A stretch of 64,000 nucleotides of DNA from Bacillus rhizoplanae (GTDB taxonomy: Bacteria; Bacillota; Bacilli; Bacillales; Bacillaceae_G). The stretch's first letter is position 1. The number at the start of each line of letters is the position of its first letter. Shown here one piece after another: positions 14,494 through 22,113 of the stretch. The stretch covers positions 1-64,000 of the forward strand of contig NZ_CAKJTI010000006.1 of NCBI RefSeq assembly GCF_917563915.1, read 5' to 3'. A program made the translations under genes and the position numbers. The notes beneath the pieces were generated by a model. It did no database searches. It was given only the letters and a program-made list of their open reading frames with translations, and had not been told where the DNA came from.

Positions 14494-15693
14494 TTGGCAA
14501 AAATCACGGTTGTTGATTCGATTATGGGTTCTGGAAAAACGTCCTGGGCGCTACAGCATATTAACGAGAGTAGAACGGATAAGAAGTACATCTACATTAC
14601 GCCGTATCTGGACGAAGTGCAGCGCGTTATTAATTCTTCGGTATCCCGTAAGTTTATCGAGCCTAATAACAACAATAGCGAGGGGCGCAAGTTGCGTAGC
14701 TTAAAGGAACTAATCATCGCCGGTCACGATATCTGCGCAACGCACAGCCTGTTCCAGAGTGCTGACGATGAATTGCTCGAGCTGCTAACGGGTGCTGGCT
14801 ATACGTTAATTCTCGACGAGGTCATGAACGTGATCGATCGTGCACCCATCGATAAGGGAGACATCGAGCTACTAACGAACCAGGGCTACGTAGAGGTGCG
14901 AGATAATCGCGTTTACTGGACGAAGGAAGATTACAACGGGCGTTTCGAGGACATCAAGCTTTACGCTCGGTCCGGCAATCTGTTCCTGCATCGTAAGACG
15001 TTTATTCTGTGGGCGTTTCCACCGAAGATATTTAGTGCGTTTGATGACGTGTATGTACTTACGTACCTCTTCGACGCGCAAATCCAGCGATATTACTACG
15101 ATTTACACGAAATGGGTTATACGTATAAATCCATAACGAAATCTGATGGACGCTACGAGCTTGCCGAATACAGCCGTGAGAACGAGCGTCGTGAAGAAGT
15201 CATGAAGCTTATCGACCTGTATGCCGGGCAACTAAATGATTTCGCTGATCGCCGTAATGCGCTCAGTACGTCTTGGTTAGATAAAGCGCCCGAAGCCACG
15301 ATTAATTTAATCAAGCGAAACGTATATAACTATTTCCGTAATTACTGCAAATCAAAAACGAAAGACGTTCTATGGACGACCATTAAGAAGAAGGAAGCTA
15401 AATTACGAGGCAAGGGGTATACGAAAGGGTTTATTCCGGTTAATACCCGAGCTACAAACGATTATGCGGACAGATGGGCGCTAGCCTACGTTTATAACCG
15501 CTATATGAACCCGTTTGAGCGTGCGTTCTTCGAGGATAATGGTGTATCAGTAAATGAGGAGTTACTTGCTGTATCGGATTTATTGCAATGGGTGTGGCGT
15601 TCACGGATCCGTAATGGACAATCTATTAAGTTGTATCTGCCATCCAGTCGTATGCGTGGTTTGTTGAAGGCGTGGGAGAAATACGAGATTTAA
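14494..15693 (+). CDS. P-loop ATPase, helicase-like
   Basis: The 399-residue protein has Walker A IMGSGKTSW (residues 10-18) and Walker B LILDEVMN (about 108-115). An arginine-rich segment near the C-terminus, LLQWVWRSRIRNGQ, looks like SF1/SF2 motif VI. This order (motif I, DE box, late QxxxRxR) suggests an SF2-type helicase acting in replication of the element. The exact family is not recognised. TTG start with SD GGGGAG. It heads an operon with the sigma-like gene. Confidence 0.75.
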   Translation: MAKITVVDSIMGSGKTSWALQHINESRTDKKYIYITPYLDEVQRVINSSVSRKFIEPNNNNSEGRKLRSLKELIIAGHDICATHSLFQSADDELLELLTGAGYTLILDEVMNVIDRAPIDKGDIELLTNQGYVEVRDNRVYWTKEDYNGRFEDIKLYARSGNLFLHRKTFILWAFPPKIFSAFDDVYVLTYLFDAQIQRYYYDLHEMGYTYKSITKSDGRYELAEYSRENERREEVMKLIDLYAGQLNDFADRRNALSTSWLDKAPEATINLIKRNVYNYFRNYCKSKTKDVLWTTIKKKEAKLRGKGYTKGFIPVNTRATNDYADRWALAYVYNRYMNPFERAFFEDNGVSVNEELLAVSDLLQWVWRSRIRNGQSIKLYLPSSRMRGLLKAWEKYEI

Positions 15694-15745
15694 GAAGAGA
15701 AGGTGTCAAGAGAAAGGCAATTTAAACGATGGGGGAGACAGTGTT

Positions 15746-16486
15746 ATGAAGAAAACTGAAGGGTTATATGAGGTGTGGGAAGTTGAATCATTCCTTGCGG
15801 GAATGCACCGGGTAAGGGAACTCCGCTATTGTGACGACGGCTCCAAGGTGTATGCGAATACCTGGCTCGATATTATTAATGTGCTCCAAACGCCTGATGT
15901 TCTAACACCGCGGCAGATTCAAGCGATTGCACTCGTGTATGTATATGAGCTTAAGAGAGCGGAGGCTGCGCAGTTGCTCGGCGTGTCTAAACCGGCTATC
16001 ACGCGTGTACTCGGTTCCGCAGCCCAACGTATAGTTGACGTCTTAAATGGCGAAAAACTCGCACGTACGCGAACGCAGGCGGCTTACGAGATGGTGACGG
16101 ACGATCCAGCGCTTAAAGCGTGGCTCTGCGAAGCAATAGATGCGGGTATTGTACCGTTATGGCCGGTTAAACCTTTCGATGCTCCAACGGACAAGAAATC
16201 GTATAAAGAGCGCCAGAAGGCGGAAGAGGGGGAGGGATACGAATGGTTAAATCCAAGAAGGCTGCGACGCATTGAGGAAGAGCATGAATTCGTAAAGCCA
16301 GAGATTTTCCCCATACGCAGGCAAGTCGCACAAAAACGTGTGTTAACTGAATCAAATATAGATGATCAGGACTTCGCAAACATGCAGCAGGGCGATAAAT
16401 TGGAGGGTAAGCACGAGCCGAGCATGAAGTACAATTTGAAAACTCAAAGACTAGAATTCCGAAAGAAAAAATTGTATGCAAATTAG
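15746..16486 (+). CDS. sigma-70 region 4-like HTH protein
   Basis: In the 246-residue product, residues 53-98 read LTPRQIQAIALVYVYE...AAQLLGVSKPAITRVLGSAAQRI, a region-4-type HTH. No region 2 is present, so it is not a complete sigma factor. The C-terminal half is charged with Arg/Lys clusters (LNPRRLRRIEEEHEF). It may be a late-gene-type activator of the element. SD GGGGGAG precedes the ATG. A terminator follows at 16,570. Confidence 0.72.
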   Translation: MKKTEGLYEVWEVESFLAGMHRVRELRYCDDGSKVYANTWLDIINVLQTPDVLTPRQIQAIALVYVYELKRAEAAQLLGVSKPAITRVLGSAAQRIVDVLNGEKLARTRTQAAYEMVTDDPALKAWLCEAIDAGIVPLWPVKPFDAPTDKKSYKERQKAEEGEGYEWLNPRRLRRIEEEHEFVKPEIFPIRRQVAQKRVLTESNIDDQDFANMQQGDKLEGKHEPSMKYNLKTQRLEFRKKKLYAN

Positions 16487-16569
16487 GTATACAAACGTTA
16501 ACTAATCTATGGAAACGAGGGTATAAAGGGGAGGAATATACGAAGTTCCTCTACGTGATTCCCGGCTCG

Positions 16570-16594
16570 GCTGCTCTTAATGAGCGGCTTTTTT
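16570..16594 (+). terminator. terminator after the sigma-like gene
   Basis: Stem GCTGCTC / GAGCGGC, loop TTAAT, six T. Confidence 0.85.
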
Positions 16595-16639
16595 GTTTGG
16601 AGAAAAGGAATACAAATGTAAACCGACAGGAGGTAGAAA

Positions 16640-16891
16640 ATGAATTTGACAGTTAAGGATATTAAGGCCATTCGTCGCGCTTATTTCTTGAGTCAATGCG
16701 ATCTTGCTGAGCTTCTGGATTACACTCGCGCATACATTTCAAACGTAGAAAATGATATTAAGCCGATATCGCAAGAGCTTCAAGACCGGATTACAAAGCG
16801 ATTCGATTTATACCCGGAAAAACTGATACGGATACATGCCTACATGAGGGAATTTCACATGCCAGATGATGAGGAGAGAATAAAAACATGA
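16640..16891 (+). CDS. XRE-family HTH regulator, 83 aa
   Basis: Cro/C1 HTH at residues 5-55 (IKAIRRAYFLSQCDLAELLDYTRAYISNVEN, here read in two parts around LLDY). It has the SD AGGAGG and is the first gene of a tight run of small genes, with an ATGA overlap into the next. Confidence 0.85.
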   Translation: MNLTVKDIKAIRRAYFLSQCDLAELLDYTRAYISNVENDIKPISQELQDRITKRFDLYPEKLIRIHAYMREFHMPDDEERIKT

Positions 16892-17175
16892 CAAACAACG
16901 AGGTTTACTTGCTTCAAAGGATATACACCTACAGCAAGGCTCCGGTACTGGAAACCGTGGTAGTACATGCTGAGACAGGCGAGCTTTACCACGGCGAAAC
17001 CTTATATCGCGTAAGTCCTCATATCGACTTGGTAGTAGCTGGAGCAGTCGAGGAGGCGCTTGGATCGGTAGAAAGTGCAGGGATTAATCGCGAGGAAGTG
17101 TCGATTGAGTCTCCGTATTATCGAGCTTATTTACAACGTCAACGTATGTTACAAGTGTTAGGGGATGACGAATAA
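16888..17175 (+). CDS. unrecognised element protein, 95 aa
   Basis: Acidic soluble protein. Its start overlaps the stop of the HTH gene (ATGA) and its stop abuts the next start, so it is translationally coupled on both sides. The C-terminus is helical (YYRAYLQRQRMLQVLGDDE). No family is recognised. Confidence 0.65.
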   Translation: MTNNEVYLLQRIYTYSKAPVLETVVVHAETGELYHGETLYRVSPHIDLVVAGAVEEALGSVESAGINREEVSIESPYYRAYLQRQRMLQVLGDDE

Positions 17176-17411
17176 TGCCACGAAAATTCGAACGTAATCC
17201 ATGTAGTGGATTAAAGACAAAATATCGAGACCGGAATCCGCATTGGCTTAACGAGCTAATTAAAACCGTTAAGGAGGAGTCGCCTTCCGAATGGAGTCGT
17301 ATACAAATGCCTTGGCAAACGGAATGGCAGCCACCGAGAACGAAACGAAAGGGGAAACGAGATGAACAGACCGCTCGCCACAATGAACGTCCAGAGCGTC
17401 GAAGATACTGA
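17175..17411 (+). CDS. unrecognised basic protein, 78 aa
   Basis: Strongly basic, Arg/Pro/Trp-rich product (HWLNELIKTVKEE, WQPPRTKRKGKRDEQ). Start and stop overlap both neighbours; the last 50 bp overlap the next gene in another frame. It could bind nucleic acid. No family is recognised. Confidence 0.55.
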   Translation: MPRKFERNPCSGLKTKYRDRNPHWLNELIKTVKEESPSEWSRIQMPWQTEWQPPRTKRKGKRDEQTARHNERPERRRY

Positions 17412-17793
17412 GATTCTCGCAATCGTACTGTATGACGGGAACGGTCAGCGGATAGAGGAGCATATTTCGCTATTTGAGGACGCACAGAGTGCTGTAGAGG
17501 CTTTGAATCGCATGCTGGCATTTAACGGTATCTTCGAATCTATAGAAGTGTGGTGCGGCAGAAAAGATATTTATATGACGCTGCTGGCGACTGAAGGTGT
17601 ACAGGCTTCATTTCGTCATTCGAGTGACCTGACCGACGGGCTCTATTTGGTTCAGTCCAATCGCCAGATACTCATAGAACACTATGGATTGAAGCCCCTT
17701 TCGAAATGGAAAAGGGTTATTTTAGCATGCTTGAAAAAGCTAGAAATGAGATTAAAAGGAGAGATGAACAATGACAGAAGTTATGAAATGTGA
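17362..17793 (+). CDS. unrecognised element protein, 143 aa
   Basis: The product is mixed alpha/beta (TEILAIVLYDGNGQRIEEH) with a basic C-terminal helix (LSKWKRVILACLKKLEMRLK). It has an SD (AGGGGAAACGAG) and overlaps the preceding gene by 50 bp and the next by 23 bp. No family is recognised. Confidence 0.6.
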   Translation: MNRPLATMNVQSVEDTEILAIVLYDGNGQRIEEHISLFEDAQSAVEALNRMLAFNGIFESIEVWCGRKDIYMTLLATEGVQASFRHSSDLTDGLYLVQSNRQILIEHYGLKPLSKWKRVILACLKKLEMRLKGEMNNDRSYEM

Positions 17794-18361
17794 AGCTTAT
17801 GAAAGCTGGAAAACGGCGCAAGGGCGTAAGTTAGAGCGATCAGCGGAGTTAAAACGCGAGGTTGAATCGTTGCGCGAGAAGCTTACGGAAGCTAAATTTG
17901 CGTATACAAACGCGATGGAGCACGCGGTGAAAGCCGAACTCGCCGGCGAAAAGCCAAAGCATAGCGATGCGGATATCGATAAATTGAGTGAAATCGTCAA
18001 TAAAGCGCAGCTCGCTTACGACAAAATCGTTACGAAAATAAGCGTATTCAATGCTCAATCTACCGTTGGTAATCTCGATAAAGATGCGATGACATTCGAG
18101 TGGAATAAGTACGCTACCGAAGTGAAAGCAAAGCAATTGCAGCCGATTCTGGACGAGATGAAGGTCAAAAAAGAAGCTTTTCTAGAATCCGTAAAAGAAT
18201 ACAACCAATTTGTACGTGAATTCAGCTTATATTTTAACGATTTCCGCAATGATGTAAACCCTTTTCGCGTCTCGCAGCATCATATTGAATTACAGACGCG
18301 AGCGGACATCGGGAATTATATGGTAACCCAAGAAGACTATGACAAATTAGGAGGAAGATAA
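17771..18361 (+). CDS. unrecognised coiled-coil protein, 196 aa
   Basis: The first 100 residues are charged heptads (SAELKREVESLREKLTEAKF and following), predicted coiled coil, with a second helical part from 120. There is no signal peptide or membrane helix. ATG with SD AAGGAGAG. The length, composition and place in a small-gene run suggest an element-internal structural or regulatory protein. The function is unknown. Confidence 0.65.
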   Translation: MTEVMKCEAYESWKTAQGRKLERSAELKREVESLREKLTEAKFAYTNAMEHAVKAELAGEKPKHSDADIDKLSEIVNKAQLAYDKIVTKISVFNAQSTVGNLDKDAMTFEWNKYATEVKAKQLQPILDEMKVKKEAFLESVKEYNQFVREFSLYFNDFRNDVNPFRVSQHHIELQTRADIGNYMVTQEDYDKLGGR

Positions 18362-18362
18362 C

Positions 18363-18566
18363 ATGAGCAATTTACAGGTAAAACGACGCGGATTAGAAAC
18401 GTTGGTAAAAGAAGGCGGTAAGGTAACGGATGAGCACATCGAGCAGGCGAAGCTAGTCGCGAAAGGAATCGGTGGAACGAATGCAGTCGCACTCTTTGCA
18501 ACGCTAAAATCGATACAGATCCGTCAGCAAGCGAATCCTACGGATTATGATGGTGAAAAGGGATAG
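18363..18566 (+). CDS. unrecognised small protein, 67 aa
   Basis: Helical, Lys-rich protein (LETLVKEGGKVTDEHIEQAK). ATG lies 1 bp after the previous stop, with SD GGAGGAAG. It is the last gene before the base composition turns AT-rich. Confidence 0.6.
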   Translation: MSNLQVKRRGLETLVKEGGKVTDEHIEQAKLVAKGIGGTNAVALFATLKSIQIRQQANPTDYDGEKG

Positions 18567-18716
18567 GAAAGGAACAGAACAGGCAAAGAGGATTAGAAGT
18601 AAATTACTAAGTAGAATAAAATACAGCTTTGGTTTTTATGACGTGTTTGTCGAGAGAAGGAATAGTTTGTCGACTATCGAATATACAGATATATATGAGA
18701 TAGGAGTGATGTCCAA

Positions 18717-19751
18717 ATGGAAAGTATCGAACAGAATTTAATACATGGTTTAATGAGAGAATTTAGTGTGAATTTTGTTAGGAAAGTTAATGATTTAAAG
18801 AAGGTATTACAACCATTTAATGGGGATGTTGCTAAAGCTTTACCTCCCGCATTTCAATCAAGTGGGGCAATAATCGAAGTAGCATTTTCGCATGACAAGA
18901 GAGACGTTTTAATAATGTTTAAGAAGAGTGATGATATTCAAATAAATTCAAAGATTATAACAGGAAGTGTTTCTCAACTTATCGGTAACATTATTGGTGT
19001 TAGTGGTGAGGGAGAAGTATATATGCAAAATTGTATGGTTAACGATAGAAAAATTGAACAAGCTTTTTTGTTTTCCTATTCTGTATTCCGACATAAGCTT
19101 TTGAATGTTCAACAATTTGCTCGAGATTTTGTGAGGGTTCATTGGGATTATTATAAGACACAGGGAAAGAACCAGTTTAAACCTCACCTAGAAGCATTGA
19201 AGTTTCAGATGGAATGTTACTTTTTTGATGAGACAGTTCCGGAATTAACTATTGATAAGTTTCTAGAAGAGAATCCTATTATATTGGAGTGTGGATTAAA
19301 CTTATACAAGCCTCGTTCACAAGTTATTATGAAAGATATTTTAAAGAAATATAATCAAGATTTAAAGCCAGATCTTATAGCGTTCAATGAAAGAGAGAAA
19401 ATTTGGACCATAGTGGACTATAAACGTGCCAAAGAAAATATTATTAAAAATGTAGGCAAGGTACGCTCGTCATTTAAATCAGAGGTTCACGACCTGGAAG
19501 CGCAACTCAGGGATTACAGAGAATATTTTTATGAGAGAGAGCAACGGGAGTACATCTGTAAAAAGTATAAAATGGATATTCAACAGCCAAATACCATTGG
19601 TGTTATAGGTAATATAAAAGAAGATGAACAAGATGCATTCAATCGTTTAATCGCGGACAAACCAAGATGGTTTAATATTGTTCCTTATAATTATTTATAT
19701 GATAGCTTTTGCAGGTATTTAGATTTAACAATTAAACTCATTAAAGATTAA
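18717..19751 (+). CDS. Shedu-like (DUF4263-type) putative anti-phage nuclease
   Basis: The 344-residue protein's C-terminal part (about 180-335) follows the pattern of Shedu SduA/DUF4263 nucleases: FLEENPIIL (182-190), KPDLIAF with Asp219, IVDYK with Asp234 and Lys236 as a PD-(D/E)xK-type site, then LEAQLRDYREYF and a late GVIGN strand. Family members give single-protein phage defence in Bacillus. The N-terminal ~180 residues are not recognised and may be the sensor part. The gene is clearly more AT-rich than the rest of the element, a sign of separate acquisition as cargo. SD GGAGTGATG. The family call rests on motif pattern only. Confidence 0.68.
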   Translation: MESIEQNLIHGLMREFSVNFVRKVNDLKKVLQPFNGDVAKALPPAFQSSGAIIEVAFSHDKRDVLIMFKKSDDIQINSKIITGSVSQLIGNIIGVSGEGEVYMQNCMVNDRKIEQAFLFSYSVFRHKLLNVQQFARDFVRVHWDYYKTQGKNQFKPHLEALKFQMECYFFDETVPELTIDKFLEENPIILECGLNLYKPRSQVIMKDILKKYNQDLKPDLIAFNEREKIWTIVDYKRAKENIIKNVGKVRSSFKSEVHDLEAQLRDYREYFYEREQREYICKKYKMDIQQPNTIGVIGNIKEDEQDAFNRLIADKPRWFNIVPYNYLYDSFCRYLDLTIKLIKD

Positions 19752-19781
19752 GAATAGTCCTGCATATGGAGGAGAAGCGTA

Positions 19782-19955
19782 GTGGAAGAACTTACATTTT
19801 TAAATTCTTGTCAAAGAAAGAAATTACAGGAAGCTTATGAATTGATTGAAAGTGTATATAAGCAACTAACTTATGACCACGCAGAACACGCCATAACAGG
19901 AACAGCTTTAGATGCATTAAAAAGAGCAATTGATTATCAAAAAAATTTTGAATAA
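19782..19955 (+). CDS. small protein downstream of the Shedu-like gene, 57 aa
   Basis: GTG start with SD GGAGGAG. The product is helical (QRKKLQEAYELIESVYKQL) and as AT-rich as the cargo gene. It lies 30 bp after it and before the same terminator, so the two look like one unit. It could be a partner or inhibitor of the nuclease-like protein, which is inference from position. Confidence 0.6.
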   Translation: MEELTFLNSCQRKKLQEAYELIESVYKQLTYDHAEHAITGTALDALKRAIDYQKNFE

Positions 19956-19978
19956 AAACGTGATTTGGTTACGAAATG

Positions 19979-20006
19979 AGAGGGGCTTATACAGCTCCTC
20001 TTTTTT
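19979..20006 (+). terminator. terminator of the cargo unit
   Basis: 9-bp stem AGAGGGGCT / AGCTCCTCT, loop TATAC, T run. Confidence 0.87.
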
Positions 20007-20027
20007 ACCTGAAAAGGAGGGAGAACG

Positions 20028-20546
20028 ATGGGACATTATGCGATTGATTGGGAGCGTATTGATCGTGAGCTAGCTGAACTACCTACACCGGAGCCCAGGC
20101 GCATTAAAGATGCGGGGCTTTCTCTTCTTATATGCGAGCAAGTACAGCCACTAGTGGAGGTGTTTATAACCTTTGCGGAAGTTGTCTCGAAAACACAAAC
20201 TGTGCCGCCAATCGATATGAACGTGTTCAGGCGCTACGAGACGTATATTGAGGCAGGACGTGAGATAGACCCTATCTTTCATGCGTTGTATATGCTAGGA
20301 GTTGACCTTGTGTATAGGGAAATCGGAGGCTCACAGCAAACACTACAGGCCGAAGAAGTAACTGATACTTACGTACGAAAGTTAACGCGTGGATTGCTGA
20401 CATCGCTAAAGTTTTGCGCGGAGTTACCTGGTATAGCGCTAAATACAAACGATGCGATTGCGTATGAACAAGCGAAGGCAACATACGAACGATTGAAAGA
20501 TAACGAGAATTTACTACGAGAGGAGATTGAAAATGCATTACGATAA
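20028..20546 (+). CDS. unrecognised element protein, 172 aa
   Basis: Mostly helical acidic protein with the strong SD AAGGAGGGAG. No motif is recognised. It overlaps the start of the phBC6A51-type gene by 14 bp, so the two are probably translated together. Confidence 0.65.
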   Translation: MGHYAIDWERIDRELAELPTPEPRRIKDAGLSLLICEQVQPLVEVFITFAEVVSKTQTVPPIDMNVFRRYETYIEAGREIDPIFHALYMLGVDLVYREIGGSQQTLQAEEVTDTYVRKLTRGLLTSLKFCAELPGIALNTNDAIAYEQAKATYERLKDNENLLREEIENALR

Positions 20547-20991
20547 AAGCGTAACTCTTCAAGATTTAGCGTTGAATTTAACGGAGGACGAGCGATTGGC
20601 AGCCGATTTACTTCTCGCAAGAGAATACACGCCGAAAAAGGAGCGACCGACATACGATCAAATTGCTGAGCAATTAGGTATATCGGTGCGCCAGCTATAC
20701 ACAGTTCGCAATAAACCGGCCTTTATCACGTATTTTAGAGCTCTTACAGAAACGAAATTAGCCACGTATCATGCCAAAGCAGACAGTATGCTTATCCAAT
20801 TAATCGATGGAGGCAACAACGGAATCGGGTCTATAAAGGCTCTGGAACTCTATTATAAGCTGACAGGTCGCCTCAATTCAGATACAACTGTCACATTTGC
20901 GGACGAAAGAAGCGCTACAAAACGTATGACAGACCAAGATGTTAACGAGGAGATTGCTAAATTATCAGCGAGCTTAAAACGATTGCAATAA
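20533..20991 (+). CDS. phBC6A51-family HTH protein (small-terminase-like)
   Basis: The roughly 152-residue protein has an N-terminal HTH (PTYDQIAEQLGISVRQLYTVRN, residues about 40-62 across the Thr) and a helical part ending in a KALELYYKLTGRL segment. It matches my memory of phBC6A51-type phage HTH proteins, which resemble small terminase subunits. No large terminase is seen in the element. If the likeness is real, it may redirect a helper phage packaging machine as satellites do; otherwise it is a DNA-binding regulator. ATG 20533 fits GAGGAG at 7 nt. Confidence 0.65.
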   Translation: MHYDKSVTLQDLALNLTEDERLAADLLLAREYTPKKERPTYDQIAEQLGISVRQLYTVRNKPAFITYFRALTETKLATYHAKADSMLIQLIDGGNNGIGSIKALELYYKLTGRLNSDTTVTFADERSATKRMTDQDVNEEIAKLSASLKRLQ

Positions 20992-21004
20992 CGGATGATA
21001 CACG

Positions 21005-21025
21005 GGCGCCATCAGGCGCCTTTTT
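21005..21025. terminator. bidirectional terminator between convergent genes
   Basis: GGCGCC-ATCA-GGCGCC with T run on the plus strand, between the rightward HTH gene and the leftward membrane-protein gene. Confidence 0.8.
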
Positions 21026-21497
21026 ATATGCTCTTTGCTATCTCGACTAACAACTTCATAAGTAATGGTATCATCTGTACGATAATGTAGCCGATACCGG
21101 CTTGCTGGATGAGCGAGAATCCCTTTTCCTTGTTTCCGATGATGCAGAACAGACCACCACCCATTGCTACAATAGATGCGATAGGGTACGCGATAGCCTT
21201 TATGAGGTATGCGACAGGTTCAAAGGCATGAGTGACACGGCTATATAATTGACCATCAACGTAGTTTTGTAAGCCACTATCTGGCGTTACGTCATTGAAT
21301 ACAGGAGCATCCACTCCGCCTGAAGCAAACACAGGAATATCGACGATTTGACTGAATAAAATGCTACTACCGAGTATTATTGTTACGCGCACTGCCACCG
21401 GCGCGTATTTTTTTATGTTCTTTTTAACTTTCTTCAACCTCTTTTTGGCTCCGTAATCTCCGCTCATGAAATCCTTGATGCTTATTGTCTCTGCCAT
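21024..21497 (-). CDS. small membrane protein, VirB2/TrbC-like layout
   Basis: The 157-residue product has a basic N-terminus (KKRLKKVKKNIKKYA), one hydrophobic stretch ending in a possible signal-peptidase site (VFA before SGG), a polar loop, then two hydrophobic helices (IASIVAMGGGLFCIIG and GIGYIIVQMIPLLMKLLV). This order resembles pilin-like VirB2/TrbC subunits or other transfer-channel membrane proteins. The sequence family is not recognised. It is the last gene of the FtsK operon. ATG 21497 has SD AGGGAG. Confidence 0.6.
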   Translation of the reverse strand: MAETISIKDFMSGDYGAKKRLKKVKKNIKKYAPVAVRVTIILGSSILFSQIVDIPVFASGGVDAPVFNDVTPDSGLQNYVDGQLYSRVTHAFEPVAYLIKAIAYPIASIVAMGGGLFCIIGNKEKGFSLIQQAGIGYIIVQMIPLLMKLLVEIAKSI

Positions 21498-21516
21498 GCG
21501 GATCAGCTCCCTTTGG

Positions 21517-22113
21517 TTAGTGAAAGTCACCAACTGTAAAAATAACTGTGTCTAACTCTATGCAAAGTTGCGCAATCTCCCTTCTACGGTATTCGGTTGT
21601 CGTCATCCAAATGAATTTCGGTGGCTTATCAAACACACCGAGTTCTATCATCTTCCTATATTTTTTGATTTTCATCCGATTTGCAGCCATTTTCTGTAAA
21701 AAGTCTACTTCTACGATATGGTATTGTCCGTTTTTCTTGAAAATGGCGTCGCATACTACTGATATCTCACCTTTTACCCCTAATCGTATTTCTGTTTTCC
21801 AGTCTCCAGGACAACCGAATGCGATGTAAACATCGTTCCTCATAATAAAGTGCCGGCATTGATTCGTTTTCGCTCGTCTTTTCTTACAGTCGACACGGTC
21901 TCGCCCATGTTTATTCAAGTAATACACGTTTTCTCCATCTCGAAAACTGGATACGTACTCTTCTAATTCTTTCATGATACGTTGTGCATTTCTGACGCTG
22001 CCTAGCTCATGTAACACCTGTATTTGCGATCTAGTCAGATAACCGAGTTTCCGTAAGCTCAAGAGTATGTTTTCGTACCTTACTTCCTTTCGAGCTAACT
22101 TTTGCACGTTCAT
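21517..22113 (-). CDS. replication-relaxation family protein
   Basis: The 198-residue protein has an N-terminal winged helix (ILLSLRKLGYLTRSQIQVLHELGS) followed by an alpha/beta part with GEISVVCDAIFKKNGQYHIVEVDF. This layout is that of the replication-relaxation (Replic_Relax) family found on plasmids and integrative elements beside FtsK-type ATPases. It may handle origin melting or DNA processing. The acidic/His-rich core (CDAIF, IVEVD) could be a nuclease-like site, which is speculation. Overlaps the FtsK gene end by 83 bp in another frame. Confidence 0.75.
   Translation of the reverse strand: MNVQKLARKEVRYENILLSLRKLGYLTRSQIQVLHELGSVRNAQRIMKELEEYVSSFRDGENVYYLNKHGRDRVDCKKRRAKTNQCRHFIMRNDVYIAFGCPGDWKTEIRLGVKGEISVVCDAIFKKNGQYHIVEVDFLQKMAANRMKIKKYRKMIELGVFDKPPKFIWMTTTEYRRREIAQLCIELDTVIFTVGDFH

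Noticed and set aside
18547-18741. 64-aa frame before the Shedu-like gene
   Set aside because: Starts inside the preceding gene without SD and overlaps the next start; very basic low-complexity product.
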